A stretch of DNA of 64,000 nucleotides, from assembly GCF_029227915.1 (NCBI RefSeq), contig NC_079878.1:24391501-24455500 (forward strand), given 5' to 3'. A model generated the notes under the pieces. It ran no database searches, had not been told where the DNA came from, and saw only the letters and a program-made list of their open reading frames with translations. This DNA comes from Hydractinia symbiolongicarpus. Taxonomy: Eukaryota > Cnidaria > Hydrozoa > Anthoathecata > Hydractiniidae. Made by a program: the position numbers and the translations under genes. Positions 13,501 through 34,100 of this stretch are shown one piece after another (the first letter of the stretch is position 1; each line of letters opens with the position of its first letter).

Positions 13501-13614
13501 TTACCTATCTTCAGCGTGTTCGATATACTACCTAACTTGCTACTTCTGGACGATTTACCTCGATTACCCGCAGACATGAGTGATGATATTGCAAGATCAT
13601 GTTGTATCACCTAG
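10524..13614 (+). CDS. Leucine-rich-repeat protein, 7 exons, 288 aa
   Basis: Exons are 10524-10679, 10916-11009, 11383-11558, 11724-11866, 12117-12162, 12876-13027 and 13515-13614 (stop TAG). All junctions are GT-AG and keep frame. The N-terminal ~150 residues hold an acidic patch (HDDESDDE) and a strongly basic patch (KKKRWGRGKKK). The C-terminal half has about three leucine-rich repeats (CKYLYLQRNQL, IEHLSLQQNNI, LKSLTLKENPV). It ends in an LRR-cap-like 'YRQ..FDILPNLLLLDD' of the type seen in U2A'-like and ciliary LRR proteins. The repeats should form a short solenoid for protein binding; the partner is unknown. I do not recognise a specific orthologue. The start chosen is the ATG two bases after a possible 3' splice site (AG at 10521-10522); an in-frame ATG at 10494 is the alternative, and an upstream exon is possible. 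Confidence 0.8.
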
Positions 13615-16600
13615 CCTTGGTGTGTCCTTCATTACTCCTGCATTGAAATGTTGGTAGATACTAATGCTCATTAAGTGGATGAAAGAAAGAAAACTCGCGC
13701 GAAACCAATGCATTGATGAACACGCAGGAAATGTGGAAGATGTTTTAAATTTCAAACTTGTGAGAAGATTCCCTCCTGTCAAAGAGCAAAGTACAAGGAT
13801 AAAATATGTTATGACTCATCGAGAACATTATCGAGTACAAATTATGTGCACAGTTGTTAATTTGGTATTCTCGTTTTCACATCGTGAGTGAAAAATGCGC
13901 TGACTGTAATATGAGTTGCTGTGAGAAATTTTAAAACAAAACTGTTATATTTTAATTATTATTGACTGTCATACAAGCATCGTGTCAAAATAGAAATCTT
14001 TTCAACCAACATGGTTTCCAGGTCCCCTACTTAAATCTTGGTGTCAGAAAACATAAAGGCTAACGAAGGCTTATATTTAGATTTTTTTTCTGAAAAGGGA
14101 AACTGTCTCAGCACACACACAGAGTTTTTTTTGGAAAGAAAAACTGCACCGATTTCAGTGTAAATCGTATTTGCTTGAATCAAAGAAAAAAAGGTTGTTT
14201 ATTTTTTTCGTGGCGTTGGTGATGCGATGAGTTCTCGATCTTTTTTCGTGAGAAGTCTCTATTACATAAATTTGTATTTTAATACATTGTAGATAAATTG
14301 TATATTTTGAATATTTTTTGTAAAAAAAAAGTGATATATATGGTTCTGGAAACAGGATTTTCTTCTCTTACTCAGAGAAATAAACCTAACTGGCTAAAAC
14401 ATGCATCATATTTGCGCAACCGCGCTCATGTGAGTTCTCGACGTATTTCTTTTAGTGTGTTCGCTTATTTAGACAGGACACATATTTTAGGCAGAAGAAG
14501 GTTGGATGATTAAAAAGTTTTCATACTGCAATGCATAGTTTAAATTTTTAGCGGAAGTCTCTTTTATTATCCCGGTCAGCAAATATCGCGTGATACTTTT
14601 GAACTAATTACACAGGTCCGTATTTTTCAGGGTAGCCATTATGATTTGAGGAAAAACAAGCTGTTTACGCAGTCACCTCTTCATAAATAGGGGCTGAATA
14701 TTTCGTAGAATCTCTGTTTTCTAACTTAAGACCTGCCATATTGTGTAGTTTGCGGACAGTTTATGCTAGTTTAACTTTAGTTTAATTTAGATACATGTAA
14801 TTCTTGTTTAGTAAAAGCTTCTTCTGTAAGAGTTTGACCGCGAAACGTCCGTGTTTTCCCTTAACTGAGTACCACGTGACATTCCGGCCGGGAGAATGTT
14901 TTCGTTGTGTATATTCAATGGCATATATAAAGTTTGGTTTCCATTACAGTCAGTACAGTTGTTTTGTTGGAGCACGTGAAAATACAGGGTTGGGAGGGTA
15001 TGAAATTAGAGAGAATACGAGATTAGTCCGAAGTGATATAAATATATGATATGAAGATAAGATATGAAGCATGCTGCCAATCTTGTTCCTAGCTTCGCAT
15101 CGGGATAAATCGATAGCTGTCAATCACGTTATATTTTTTAAAACAAGAAACAATGATTTTTTAGGTTCAAGAAAACCACGTTTTGAAAGACAATTGTAAA
15201 CTTGCGCAAAACCATATTATCGGCAAGCTACTTTGCTTGGCGACAATCATCCCGCATTTTCACTGCCGTATCTTGTTCTTGCGAATATGTAAACCATACG
15301 TATTTAAGTAAGACTAAGTGGTTATGATCTAGAACTATTTCTACTGTCATTCTTTCAGGCGCAAGTGCGTAGGGTGAAAAAATATAAAAAAATTTGAACA
15401 AAAATAAAACAACAATAACAAATACGATAAAACAGAGCTGTCGCAAACAACAGTAAAAGTAGCCCCTCCGTTGGGCTATTCGCGGGTTTCTTAATACGGG
15501 GTGTGGAGAGGGAGAGGGTGGAATGATTCAGCCGTCTCCATAAGTTCTAAAGTTGTTATTCATTCAACATGAAATTTACCACAAGTGTTACCCGTCTTAA
15601 GTAACAAGTTGGTCAAAGAATTGCCAATGCCAGCTAATGATGTCATCAAATTTGTAGAAATGGTGAAAATTAGATTAAATTTTAGATTCGTAAAATATTT
15701 CTATAATTTTTCAATTTAGTCACGTGACAAACAAAAAAATATTGTAACAATATATACTAACAAATTTCCTAAAGTTTATAAAATTAAAATACGGAATTTT
15801 TGCAGAAAAACGTATTTCAACGTATTTTTCAAATAATAAAAAATTAACAAATGTAACAAAATATCAAATTGTAACCTATAAATGCATATGGAAAAATTAA
15901 AAGCGGTTGTGTGTGTGGCTGGGGGTGGGGGGATAGGGTCACGAATAGGGTTATGCTTTGTTGTTCGTTCCATTATTTTTCATTTTTTAATAAAACTGCA
16001 TAACTCAATGAAAAAAGCACTGCAAACAGTGCTTTTAAAAAGTTTTTAATCTGGCTATAGAAATTTGTTTCGTAAATTCACTAACTACTATATTTTTACG
16101 TTTTTATGTTCATAGATGTTTACTTTCGCGTGAGTTTTTGTTGAGTTTTAATATTCAGTTTAACAAACTTGTCTGTCAGATTTTTAGGCCCCATATTTTT
16201 CAAAAACCTTACAACTTGAAGATCACAATATTCGATTTCCCAATTTTTTTAGGAAAAACAACGTTTTGTCGTGCGAAAGATAAACTTTGAAGATATGTTA
16301 AATAACTCTTATTTACCTTTGGGAAACTTCAAAATTTGTTAGAATTTGGTCTGCAACGAAAGTTTAACCACACAACAGTACCCTAACTCTGAAGACGTCA
16401 CATCATTGATCACATATCAGCACAAAATTATTTTCCTTCCTCTAATTTGTCTTTCGTTTAAAACTTAATATTTTCTTTAAATGATGTTGTAATTTCAATA
16501 GGATTTATAAATGACGGAACTTTGTACCAATCTATTCCTATCATTCTTTCTACTTGTGTGTCTTACATAAGCCGATGTCCATCCGGAAATCTTTCAGTAA

Positions 16601-17460
16601 TAAATGTTGTAAACAATTTGCAAAATAATCAACCTCGTACCCACACCTTTACATCTTTCCTGACTTGACAGCATGCTCGCGCGAACTCTAACATTGTCTC
16701 GATAATAAAATTAAGAATTTCTAAACCGACGTCAAATAGCTCGTATACATGCTCTAGGTACCTTTATTTTTTAAAGCCAGTGAAAATCAGAAATCGGGGT
16801 GAGAGTTGCTTATGTGAAAAACACAAACAAGCTCATTGTATGTTTACGTTATGCTTATTGTAGAAAAAAATTAAAAAACTAAAACAATGCCTGTTAAGTT
16901 ATACCAATAAGATGAAAATGATCCTGTTTTAAGGTTTAAAAGAACAGTCACAAACATTAGGGTATAATTACACAACGTAAGTTAAGACAGTATAGTGGTG
17001 TATAACGAATTGAAAAGTCTCCTTAAAATCTAAGAAAAAACACACATCAAAAAGATACACTAAGGCTGGACAATATTCTTAGCATTATGTCTAGAAAATT
17101 CTCATATTTAAGCCTAAATTTGCTTACAAAAAATATGAATTTCCTACTTTTTCAGTAAATTGTATACAGACAATTTATTTACAACACAATCGTCTTCGTT
17201 TAAAAACATAACTACTTCTGTTTCGTGATTAGTTCTTTGAATAGGACCTAACAACAGCGGTTAAGAAATTGAACGAATTAAAATACTGCTGATGCCACTA
17301 TAACATTTACAATTTTTACATACGAACGTATCTAGAAACGTTAACTGCGCTAACGAGTCAGCTTTTTAACGTTTAACGTCTTATAAGGTTGCATTAAGCA
17401 TAATAATTAATAGCCGTGACACTATCGCTTTCACTTTTTTATCTTTAAACAAGCAACCTA
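13615..17460. other. LRR gene 3' flank and gene-free stretch
   Basis: The first few hundred bases are probably 3' UTR of the LRR gene. An AAATAAAC poly(A)-like site lies near 14379, but I cannot place the transcript end. The rest has no supported exon. CACGTG motifs occur near 14873, 14974 and 15722. A perfect 10-bp hairpin is at 16013-16036. Confidence 0.4.
16013..16036. repeat. Perfect 10-bp hairpin, 4-nt loop
   Basis: AAAAGCACTG (16013-16022) pairs perfectly with 16027-16036 across the loop CAAA. It resembles a bacterial terminator stem by shape only; in this animal context no function follows. Confidence 0.7.
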
Positions 17461-17463
17461 ATT

Positions 17464-17538
17464 CCCAGGGCTTGTTATGCTTTTATACTCGGACGGCCTA
17501 AAGTATAAAAAGCCCAATAAGTCCTGGGCACGAGGTTG
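17464..17538. mobile_element. Short hairpin MITE-like element, copy 1
   Basis: An imperfect inverted repeat of about 25 bp (17464-17489 with 17502-17528) begins and ends with CCCAGGG/CCTGGG. It is followed by 'CACGAGGTTG'. The same arrangement, CCCAGGG...CCCTGGGAACGAGGTTG, recurs at 53744-53803. From memory this sequence signature is common in cnidarian genomes, but I cannot confirm that here. Confidence 0.5.
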
Positions 17539-17913
17539 TTTAAATAAGTTTTATTTAACGTATATTTATTGACAATTACGACAATCAAAAGTCTTTAAGT
17601 CGACCTGAGGAAGAAAATAAATATGACCAGAAGGAACATCGCTAAAAAACCGAAGAATCATTATCAGATAATTTCTTGAATCCCAAGACAGAAGATAAAA
17701 AAACTCGTGTTGTTATTAAACTGCTGCGTGTAAATGCAAAAATATCATGGAGTGCAGTTAGTTAGTCAAGCATTTGCACAACTTTGTCCCCATGCCGTTT
17801 TCTCTTTCTGTTATTGGGACAGCGAGAAAAAAATGTCGCTGGTCACTTGTCCTACAAGTTCCTTCTTAAATCACATTGTGGTGAGAGCGCCAAAAGAAAA
17901 AAACAGGTGCTAA

Positions 17914-17960
17914 TTCTTCCAAAGGTAAGAGACCCTGAGGTCTCATACCTTTAGAAGGAA
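17914..17960. repeat. Imperfect ~21-bp hairpin with CTGA loop
   Basis: The arms 17914-17934 and 17939-17960 pair with two or three mismatches around a 4-nt loop. Outside the stem pairing stops. It is too short for a normal animal pre-miRNA. Confidence 0.65.
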
Positions 17961-18890
17961 GGTTATGGGGAAGGGCAACCGGAGCTATTTGCATATTGTC
18001 TAAACAATTCGACAATTACTGCGACATATGTAAGAATGCAAATAACAAAACGTCTGGTTGGAACGCATTGAACTGCTTGCCAGTGTAAAATCTGGATGAA
18101 TGATGGGAAAATTTGGTAAAAATTTAATTCGGACAATAACTTTCGAAGCATTGTTGATAAACGAGCTCAAGTTACAAAAGATAAATAAAAAAAGCAGAAT
18201 TAACGTGCTTTGAAAGTCACACTCCTGTTTATTACTATCGTCAATCCTTTTTGTGTGGAAATATGGATATTCTGGCCAAACACTCGCCTGTACGTAGAAT
18301 CAACTCAGTAAATAAGGCTTTACGCAGCTAGCAAGACACCCATACTTACTAATCGCTACGTAACCATTCGCCTCTGCCATAACGAAAAGCCAGTTATAAG
18401 CTAATACCAGAAGTGTAAGGTTTAGTTCCTTGAGTTTGATTCGGTCGTTGAACTGCAGGTTGCGTACAGCTATAGCTAGTCACAAAAAATGTTCGGGAGT
18501 TTGAATCTACCCTTGGTGTTACCATTTTAACTCAAAATAACTTGTGTTAACACTAACGCAATTTTAAAATACCATGCCTGAAAAAACTATCAACTTTACT
18601 ATCCATAAATAATTCTAAAATCAACTTAGATATCAAGTAAGAGGCACTGATTCACTGCGAACGCCTGTTTGTTTACATAATACTCAACGCTTGCCTAATT
18701 TTAAAAATACGGGCCCGTTTCAATTTACACGTCAAAATGGATATGGAAAATGAGGTGGTCTCATTTCTTCTATCCAAAGAATGATAAAAAAATGTAAACT
18801 TGAAACTTTAAATTTTTCATAAATTAACATATAATTACAATAAAATTCATTCCTTTGTAAAAAAAATGCTGGTTAAGAATATCGCGATTG
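17961..18890. other. Gene-free stretch
   Basis: No exon or repeat can be supported. A short minus-strand open frame at 18151-17963 has no recognisable features. Confidence 0.4.
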
Positions 18891-18904
18891 TGATTCGACA
18901 ATTG

Positions 18905-19010
18905 TCATAAAAATCACGTGACATTAAATTTGTTATCCGTTTTTCATAAAAATCACGTGATATTAAATTTGTTATCCGTTTTTCAAAAAAATCACGTGAG
19001 ATTATATTTT
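18905..19010. repeat. 39-bp tandem repeat, ~2.7 copies, each with TCACGTGA
   Basis: The palindrome TCACGTGA recurs at 18914-18921, 18953-18960 and 18992-18999, exactly 39 bp apart. The flanks ('CATAAAAA' before, 'ATTAAATTTGTTATCCG' after) repeat too, with the third copy diverging. TCACGTGA is the core site of the MITF/TFE/USF class of bHLH-zipper factors. It lies about 730 bp beyond the 3' end of the kinase coding region. Confidence 0.8.
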
Positions 19011-19734
19011 CTTATCTTCATTAAAACATCCTGTTTGAACATTTAATCTCATCAAAAACAATGTCATCACATGCACGTAAATGCAAGCTCGTTACCAGGG
19101 CTTTCTTGTTACCATTTTACTTCCCCTATTATTGACAACAATTTTTCATCTGAAAAAAACATTGCCTACGACAGTTAACTGCGAATTAACAGATTAGCAT
19201 CGCCATAAGAAGACTGCTACGGACTGGCAAGAAATGGAACTTTTTTTAATATCAACAAAAATTAAACAGAAAGAAATTCTTACTGACAATCTATAAATTT
19301 TATACTGCGCAACTTATCTACAAACTGAAATATTTGTCGTCTATTATTAAATAAAACAGAAGATGTAAAAAATATATATAAAAAATAAATACTCATTTCT
19401 CCGTAATTTCTGTTTTTTAAATAATTTCTTCAGAATTTGATATAAATTCTTGGCGTAGATGTTAAACACCTGCTGCAAGTCCCGTCGAGTTCACTATTAG
19501 GTGCACGAAAAAGTGAAAAGATATTTCCTTTAATGATGACCTGAATTATGCCGTTTTGTAGAATAACGCAGGTTAAAGTAATGTATAGAAGAAGTATTTC
19601 GTACATTCCTCCATTATTACGAAATTTTCGTGGATTCAAATATTTCAGTAATGATCACGAGAGGTACTAACATTAAAGTAATCAATTATACTTTTCCTTT
19701 CGGTTTGCACCCTAAAACTGGAAGTGGTTTAAAG

Positions 19735-27428
<7,694 letters not shown>

Positions 27429-28159
27429 CTCTTTCTGATCCGATTCACATCACTACTTCACGTGTTTTCGTATTAACCGAGTGTGTTTTTGTTTTGATCT
27501 ATGATAACAGCTATGCCGTAGTTATTGATTGATTGATTATTTTTAAGGGTACAAATACACTAAAATATTTAAAAAGTATGAGACAACCTTATCCCCATGG
27601 CTCTTGTATTAATTCAGACATAGAAAGACACCACGTTTCTTAGAGTCTTTGAATGGGGTCGATTAAAAAAGATTTTTAGAGCAATAAAAATATAAAAAGG
27701 AAATGTATGCAATATCTTGGTAAAAGAAAATGATTTCAGTCGGTTTCGAGATTCAAAAGTTTCCAAGGTGTGGTTTGTGAAACTTGCAAGATCAGACACG
27801 TAATTAAAGTCTGCATGATATATAATAATATTCAATATTCGAACTGTATTTTAAAATATATTGTTCTCCCTCCAATATTTAAATAAAAATTTTTAAAGAA
27901 TGTACAAGGGTTTAGCTTTTATGTTATCACGATAAATGTTTTTTCCTGAAATCGCAAGGCAAAGTACCTAGGAACTAAGTTGCTGTTGGTCATGTAAATG
28001 TAAAGTGTGACTCAGGCTATATTTAATACCCAATAAGCTTTGCGTTCCGCCATTCTATGCCCGAATGGTGTTGAATGCAAAAACGTGAAGAACTAGGGAA
28101 AGATATTAATTCTTTGTTTTGTTTTTAATATTTCACGTACCTATAGGTTTATCAATGTC
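27429..28159. promoter_or_regulatory. Shared head-to-head promoter region
   Basis: The start codons of the kinase (minus) and hnRNP U (plus) are 731 bp apart and point away from each other, so both promoters and 5' UTRs must lie here unless distant 5' exons exist. I could not assign a TATA box or named factor site with confidence. Confidence 0.55.
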
Positions 28160-31100
28160 ATGAGTGAATTAACTGTTGCTGCGATTAAAAAGCTGAAGGT
28201 AGCTGAGTTAAAAGCGGAATTAAGTAAACGTGGATTGGCAGTAAAGGGCAAAAAAGATGAGTTAGCAAAACGATTGATGGAAGCTATAAAGGATGATAGT
28301 GAACAGCAACCAGAAGATACAGAGGCAGTTGTTTCTAGCTCAATGGAAACAGACAGTCAAGAGTCATCTCAAGAAGAATCTGAAAGCGCGTCAGAGGCTC
28401 CTGTTGTAGAAAATAAAACTAAGGAAACAAAAGAAAAAAATACTACAGGTAAAAAAAAAACAATTAAAAAACAACAACATTAGTCGTAGATACATAGATA
28501 AATAGATAGAAAGATGTCATAAATCGTTTTTCAATATATGACATAATCATTGTCATATTCTTTTTTTCTCTCAGTTGTTTGAATGAGCTCTTGAGAACTT
28601 GACTTTGATCAGGCAGTCTAATCAATATCCTAAACTGGATATGTTTTGAATATATTCACTTTCGGATATAATTTTGATGTTTGACCCAGGCGCCCTCGCA
28701 ATGCAAGCAGCTAACCCGCCATCCATCATCGATCATGAAAAAAAACCCCGGCTGAATCAGGATAAAACGTAATCGGGAGAAATCGAAAAAATGGAGGGTG
28801 CTTTGATATTACAAATCAGTTATACTTGATTTTATAAAAGTGTGCCTTGAAGCAAAAAAAGCGTAACTAATATGAATCCTACACTATGTTAAAGAAGAAA
28901 CTCTTGGCTTTCAGGAAAATATAGATAGTATACCTTTAAAACCACGGAACCAATCTAATTTGTATGAAATACACGACTAATGTTGTGACTCTATATGGAC
29001 ATATATCCACAATTGGATATAATTGACATAATCCATTTTTGGATATTGATCAGACTGTCAGGTGCACGTCATAATTGTTCGATGCCTAACCAAATTTTTA
29101 AAACACAATTTTTGACATGCAATGTTGTAAAACTGGAGGAACACAAAAATATATGCCCTTTGTTTTCCAATAAACCGTTATAAAAAAATCAGTGTTTAAT
29201 AGTGTGTATTGAGGCTAGATTGTTACACAATTTTTTTGAATTTTTATTTGCCCAATGACAGACCCTATCAACAAGTTTCTTCATTGTGATGTGTGTGTTG
29301 TTTATAATCCACAAACCTCTTACACAAATTGACAGGCAAAATAAAGGACAGCCTTAATAATGCATAAAAATAAGAGTGAAAAAAACATTTCAAATTCGTT
29401 TCGCCACTTTGTTAAATTCGTTTTAAGTCAAATTGTTTTAAAATCACTTCTAATATAACACATGTTTTGCACATAGCCGACTTTCTAAAGAAATTTAACT
29501 ATCAAATTATGTAAATATCTGCATTGTTTATAAAAAAATAACAAAATTGTCGACAATGAAATTGATCGCTGTAGATCATTTAAGCTTGCTATACTTTAGA
29601 TTTAGAACATATATCAGTGAAAAGTTACTAGTAGCCAAAAATTTGTATTTCTCCACCTAAGGTTTGCATTTTTTTGCCTGTCAATTTTTTTGAAATTTTC
29701 TGTGTGTGTGCAAAAATTTCGTTAAAATTAAACAAACTTGTTTGCTAACAACACATATTTGTGACACCCACCTTAGGAGACTGCATTTGACTTGGTTTGT
29801 CACTAAATCAAGATTGGATTTTCTATCTTATAAACAAGGATGCTGACTTGCTTTGAAATGGCCAAAAAGCTCACAACGAGATAGGGAGTTATCTGCAAAA
29901 AACAAATTTTATTAAAAAGTTGTCAAGCTTGCCCTCATATATACAACATTTTTGGGGAGCCAGTACCTTTGTTCTTATAGAACCGAATAAATCCCCTGTC
30001 CAAGTATAGTGTTTAGGTATGTGATTTAATGGTAACCTTATCCAACCATGTTTGTCATGACAATCCTTGGTTTATCCAATCTTTCATTTTTTTTCTGCTC
30101 ACTGTTTTAACAACTCATGTTTTAACATTCTCGCAGTGAGCAGTTTGTAAATGTATTCTTCACATTTAAGAGGAATACTTGATCAAAACCAATCAAAGAC
30201 ATATCCAAGGATAACCGAAGATGCAGAAAAGCTTTAACTTCCAAGAGTTTTAAGTGTTAAAGTTTTAACTTTCAAACTTTGAATCCTGTCTACTTTTCAT
30301 GAGGTAGTTTTCATGTACGACCAATATTGCCATGGTTCCTGTGGCTTTATTTTAAACACGATGTTACGATGTACAGCTCACAAGACTTGAAAACCATTGA
30401 CAAACCTATATGTTGGTATACTCTAACTAGGGCCATTCCCAGAAAATAACTTTCCTTTGCGTAACTTTCCCAACCTGGGCTGTACTGAGCAAAATTAGAT
30501 TTTTAACTTTGTTGAGGGGTGGTTGAATGATCTTAGAAAAATGGTGTTAGTAAAAAAAGGGAAAATAAAGATATCAAAGGTTTACCAACTGCCACTGTAA
30601 ACAATATAATACATGTGTTGGTCTATTGTTACAATTTTGCATTGGATATCTAAGTAGAATTTATTCAAGATTTTTAAATCAGTAATTTTCAGAAATGTGT
30701 TACTGACTGGATAGTCCTATTGCTTAACAGGTATATAATATTATCAGACCTTATATTAATACCCAGAGAATCAATTATGAAAGGAAGTATTTTTCCTCAT
30801 GGAGAAAACAGTGTCATCTTTGGGTGTGATTTTCGCCATTTGAGGTACGTTAACAAAACTACAGCCACAGTTTATATGTGTATCATGCAAATACAAGATG
30901 TCAAAGATTGAAAATCTGAAAAGTGTAGGAATTGCATTTCTGTTTGTAAAAAAACCTTTTTTTTGAAAATTCTTTCAAAATCAAAAAGAATTTATTATGA
31001 GTTAAGTGGCTAAACTTTGCCTTTAGGCACCTATAGATTGTTGTTGGTTGCCACCAACTAAGGAACCTCCTGCCTTTATGACAGGCGCTATAGGTCAGGG

Positions 31101-34100
31101 CACAGGTCACCAACTTTATTAGTTTCAGTAAACTTCAGTGGAGGGCTAATCTCATTTTTATGAGCTGAGTTTTGGCATAACAAAAAGTTGCAATCACTTT
31201 ATGATGACCAACATATATTGTGGCCACACAAGGGTTTTCATAATGGCATTAGTGATTTATCTTTACCAATAACAAAAGTTTTACATGATTGTTAAATTTT
31301 GTGTAAATAGTTTTGAAGGCAGAAAACATTAAAACAGTGTATTTTAAATAATTTTCCTGTTTCAGTCAAGTTTTTGGAAATTTCAAAATCTGGTAAGTAT
31401 GAAAGGTTCGAATTAGCAGTTAAATTTTTTGCATCTTGCAGCATTAAAATTTGAAATTGTCTTTCAAAAATTCAAATATTTTTTATTGCGAACATGCTAT
31501 TATTTATTTCTAATTCGAACCCTGGTGAGTATGGTTTTCTTAAACTTTGGGAAAAGTATCCATACTTGACAGAATGGGCAATGTTGAAAATCACTGTGTT
31601 AAGAATATTGATATTGTCATGGATTATTGGCTGGTGAAGTGAATTATTGAAGTGGGGCTCGCAGTCGCTAACAGAAATTATAAAATATAAATAATAAGTT
31701 TGTTGCTCAGAAAATTACGATGTTAACATTGTCATTTTAAAGGCATTGGTTACTACAAAATGTACATATCCATAAATGAAATTCAAACAAAAACTTTTGT
31801 TCCAGATTATTTTAACATGAATTAATGGTTTATTTATTTTATTTGCCCAGCTGGCCAACATTGGCAAACATTGGGAGGGTCATGGCTAGGGAATAATTGG
31901 ACACAAGTCTTGTAGCCAGGAAATTTTACACATAGCTGGGATTTTGTAATATAGGAATAGTACTAGGTAATTCAAATAAATGTTATGGCTACGACATTTT
32001 ACGCCATGTCAGGCTTTTCTCAATAATTATGTGCGTGGAATTGTGCAAGAAAATTACAGCTTTTAGGTATTGTACAAGGACGTAATTCAGAAATGTAAAA
32101 CAGGGGTCACTAAATCCCAAATGGGAATTTCATTAAGATGGTCTTATGTATCATTAAAATCTTATTCCTTTACAACTTTCACAAAATGGGCTATAAGTAC
32201 CATGGGCTATAAGTACTATGCTTGAATATACCCTGTGTACAATGTCTAGAATATTGTATAATGTGTTTTGTGCTCTATTCTAACTGTTCTATATACTGAT
32301 TCTGTAGGATTTTCTTTAGGACATCATTCATATCACTAACAGAAAAATAGTCATCATAATCCGCATGCATCATTTGTTTTGTTTTTTAGGCTAAAGATTG
32401 TTTTATTTTGTTATAAAATTGCAAAAGGATTATCGTTCACAAATGTTGTCACTCACTAACTTTACTAGGGGCTGATCCAAATCAATTTAGACACCAGCAT
32501 ATCGATTTTGTGGACATCAAATTTGGGTGCCTAAAACAGAAAGACAATATCAGGCTTTTATCTATAAAAACATATTTTATGAAGAAACTCTTTTTTATAG
32601 GCAATAAAATAATTCATATTGAAATCTGTTTATTAGTTTAATTTAAACGTTTTATGGGTTGTTAATCAAGGAACGGGTGCTATTTTAAAGAAAAGCAAAA
32701 ACAAGTTAATTAATTATTGCATTTTTTGACCATCAGCTCCCTGACTATTAGGTTCTAGGACAAATTTTCCCCAAAAATTTTTTAGTTAATGCTTAAAGAT
32801 TAAACTGTAAAACGAGTCAAAAGGGTATAAAGTCTGAACGTTCAAGATTCACGGTTAACTTTTACAGTTTCAAGTTTATGTTTGTTTCATCGTAGTTTAA
32901 AAAAATGATTCCAACCTTTTTCTTTAACTATTTTGTCTGTTTAATGACTGTTGAATGTCAAATAAATTCTTAGTGTAAATTAAAGTTGCAGACGTTTTAT
33001 CTTGGACAAGGATTTTAATTTGCATCGTTTAAATTTGTTATTTAACCAAGTATTTGTTAAGCAAATTTTCGACTATTTATTCGTCTCATGCAATTGTTTA
33101 AAATTGTCACAATTTTTGGGGCGAATTTTTAAATTTGGCAATACTGATAAAAATGTGTAGTATAAGATGGTATTGTAAAATATCACAAGTTGATTTTTCG
33201 CTCAGAAGTCACTGTTCAAATGACTTAACAATCAATTCAGTGTTAATGAGGTACACGTAAGTCAAATTAGATTATATATGGAATAAAATTTATTAAGCCG
33301 ATATCATGTCAGACGTGGTAGTAAATTTTAAAAGAAAAAAGTTGGACAAACCTCTGAATTTCTGCTGCCTTGTTAATTAAAATCTTTTCCTTTTTTAAAG
33401 AAGACAAATAATGATTTAGAGAAAAGTAGATTGTAGCTCTATTACTCTTTTTGTCAGTTTAATAAAGTTACAAATTCTTAAACGAAATCTAAGTTCTTAT
33501 TTGGGCTACACTTTTGTGCATATGCTAATGAATCATTCCTTCATAGATTCATATCTGCGATATGTTCAACATGAGAAATGATCTGGTGTTTGCAAATCGT
33601 CACGATGTCGTGGTAATTAGGTTAATTTTAGAACGTCTGGTGACAGACCCACTTGGTCTAGGCAGTTGATTATTTTTTAATAATGCATACCCCCTTTAAC
33701 ACATAGGCCATTTTATTTTAAAGGGGTTTATTACCTAGGCGAGGTAATGTCAGGCTTATTGCGCATAATGGCAGCTGCGTTTATATGCTAATGTTTCATT
33801 GTATAGCATATATTGTGTATTTTAACTTGTGTTTATTTTTCTATCAATATTTCTATTAAGTTCAAATGTTTAGCAACTGTTAATATTTATAATATATGTT
33901 CCTAATATTTATAAGAATTGTTTTTTTTTTGTTTTCAGAACCACCTGCAGAAGACTGGGTTATGGTTGAAACACCTACTAAAGAAGAGAATGCTGAGGCT
34001 GAGAAAGCTGAGGCTGAAAAAGCTGCAGCAATTCAAGAAAGTGCTCCTAAAGAGGCTGACAATGCTGTTGAGACAGAGAATCTAGATGAAGCAAAAACTG

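Noticed and set aside
13664-13891. 75-codon open frame just after the LRR gene stop
   Set aside because: It lies in the likely 3' UTR, has no domain and no upstream acceptor in frame.
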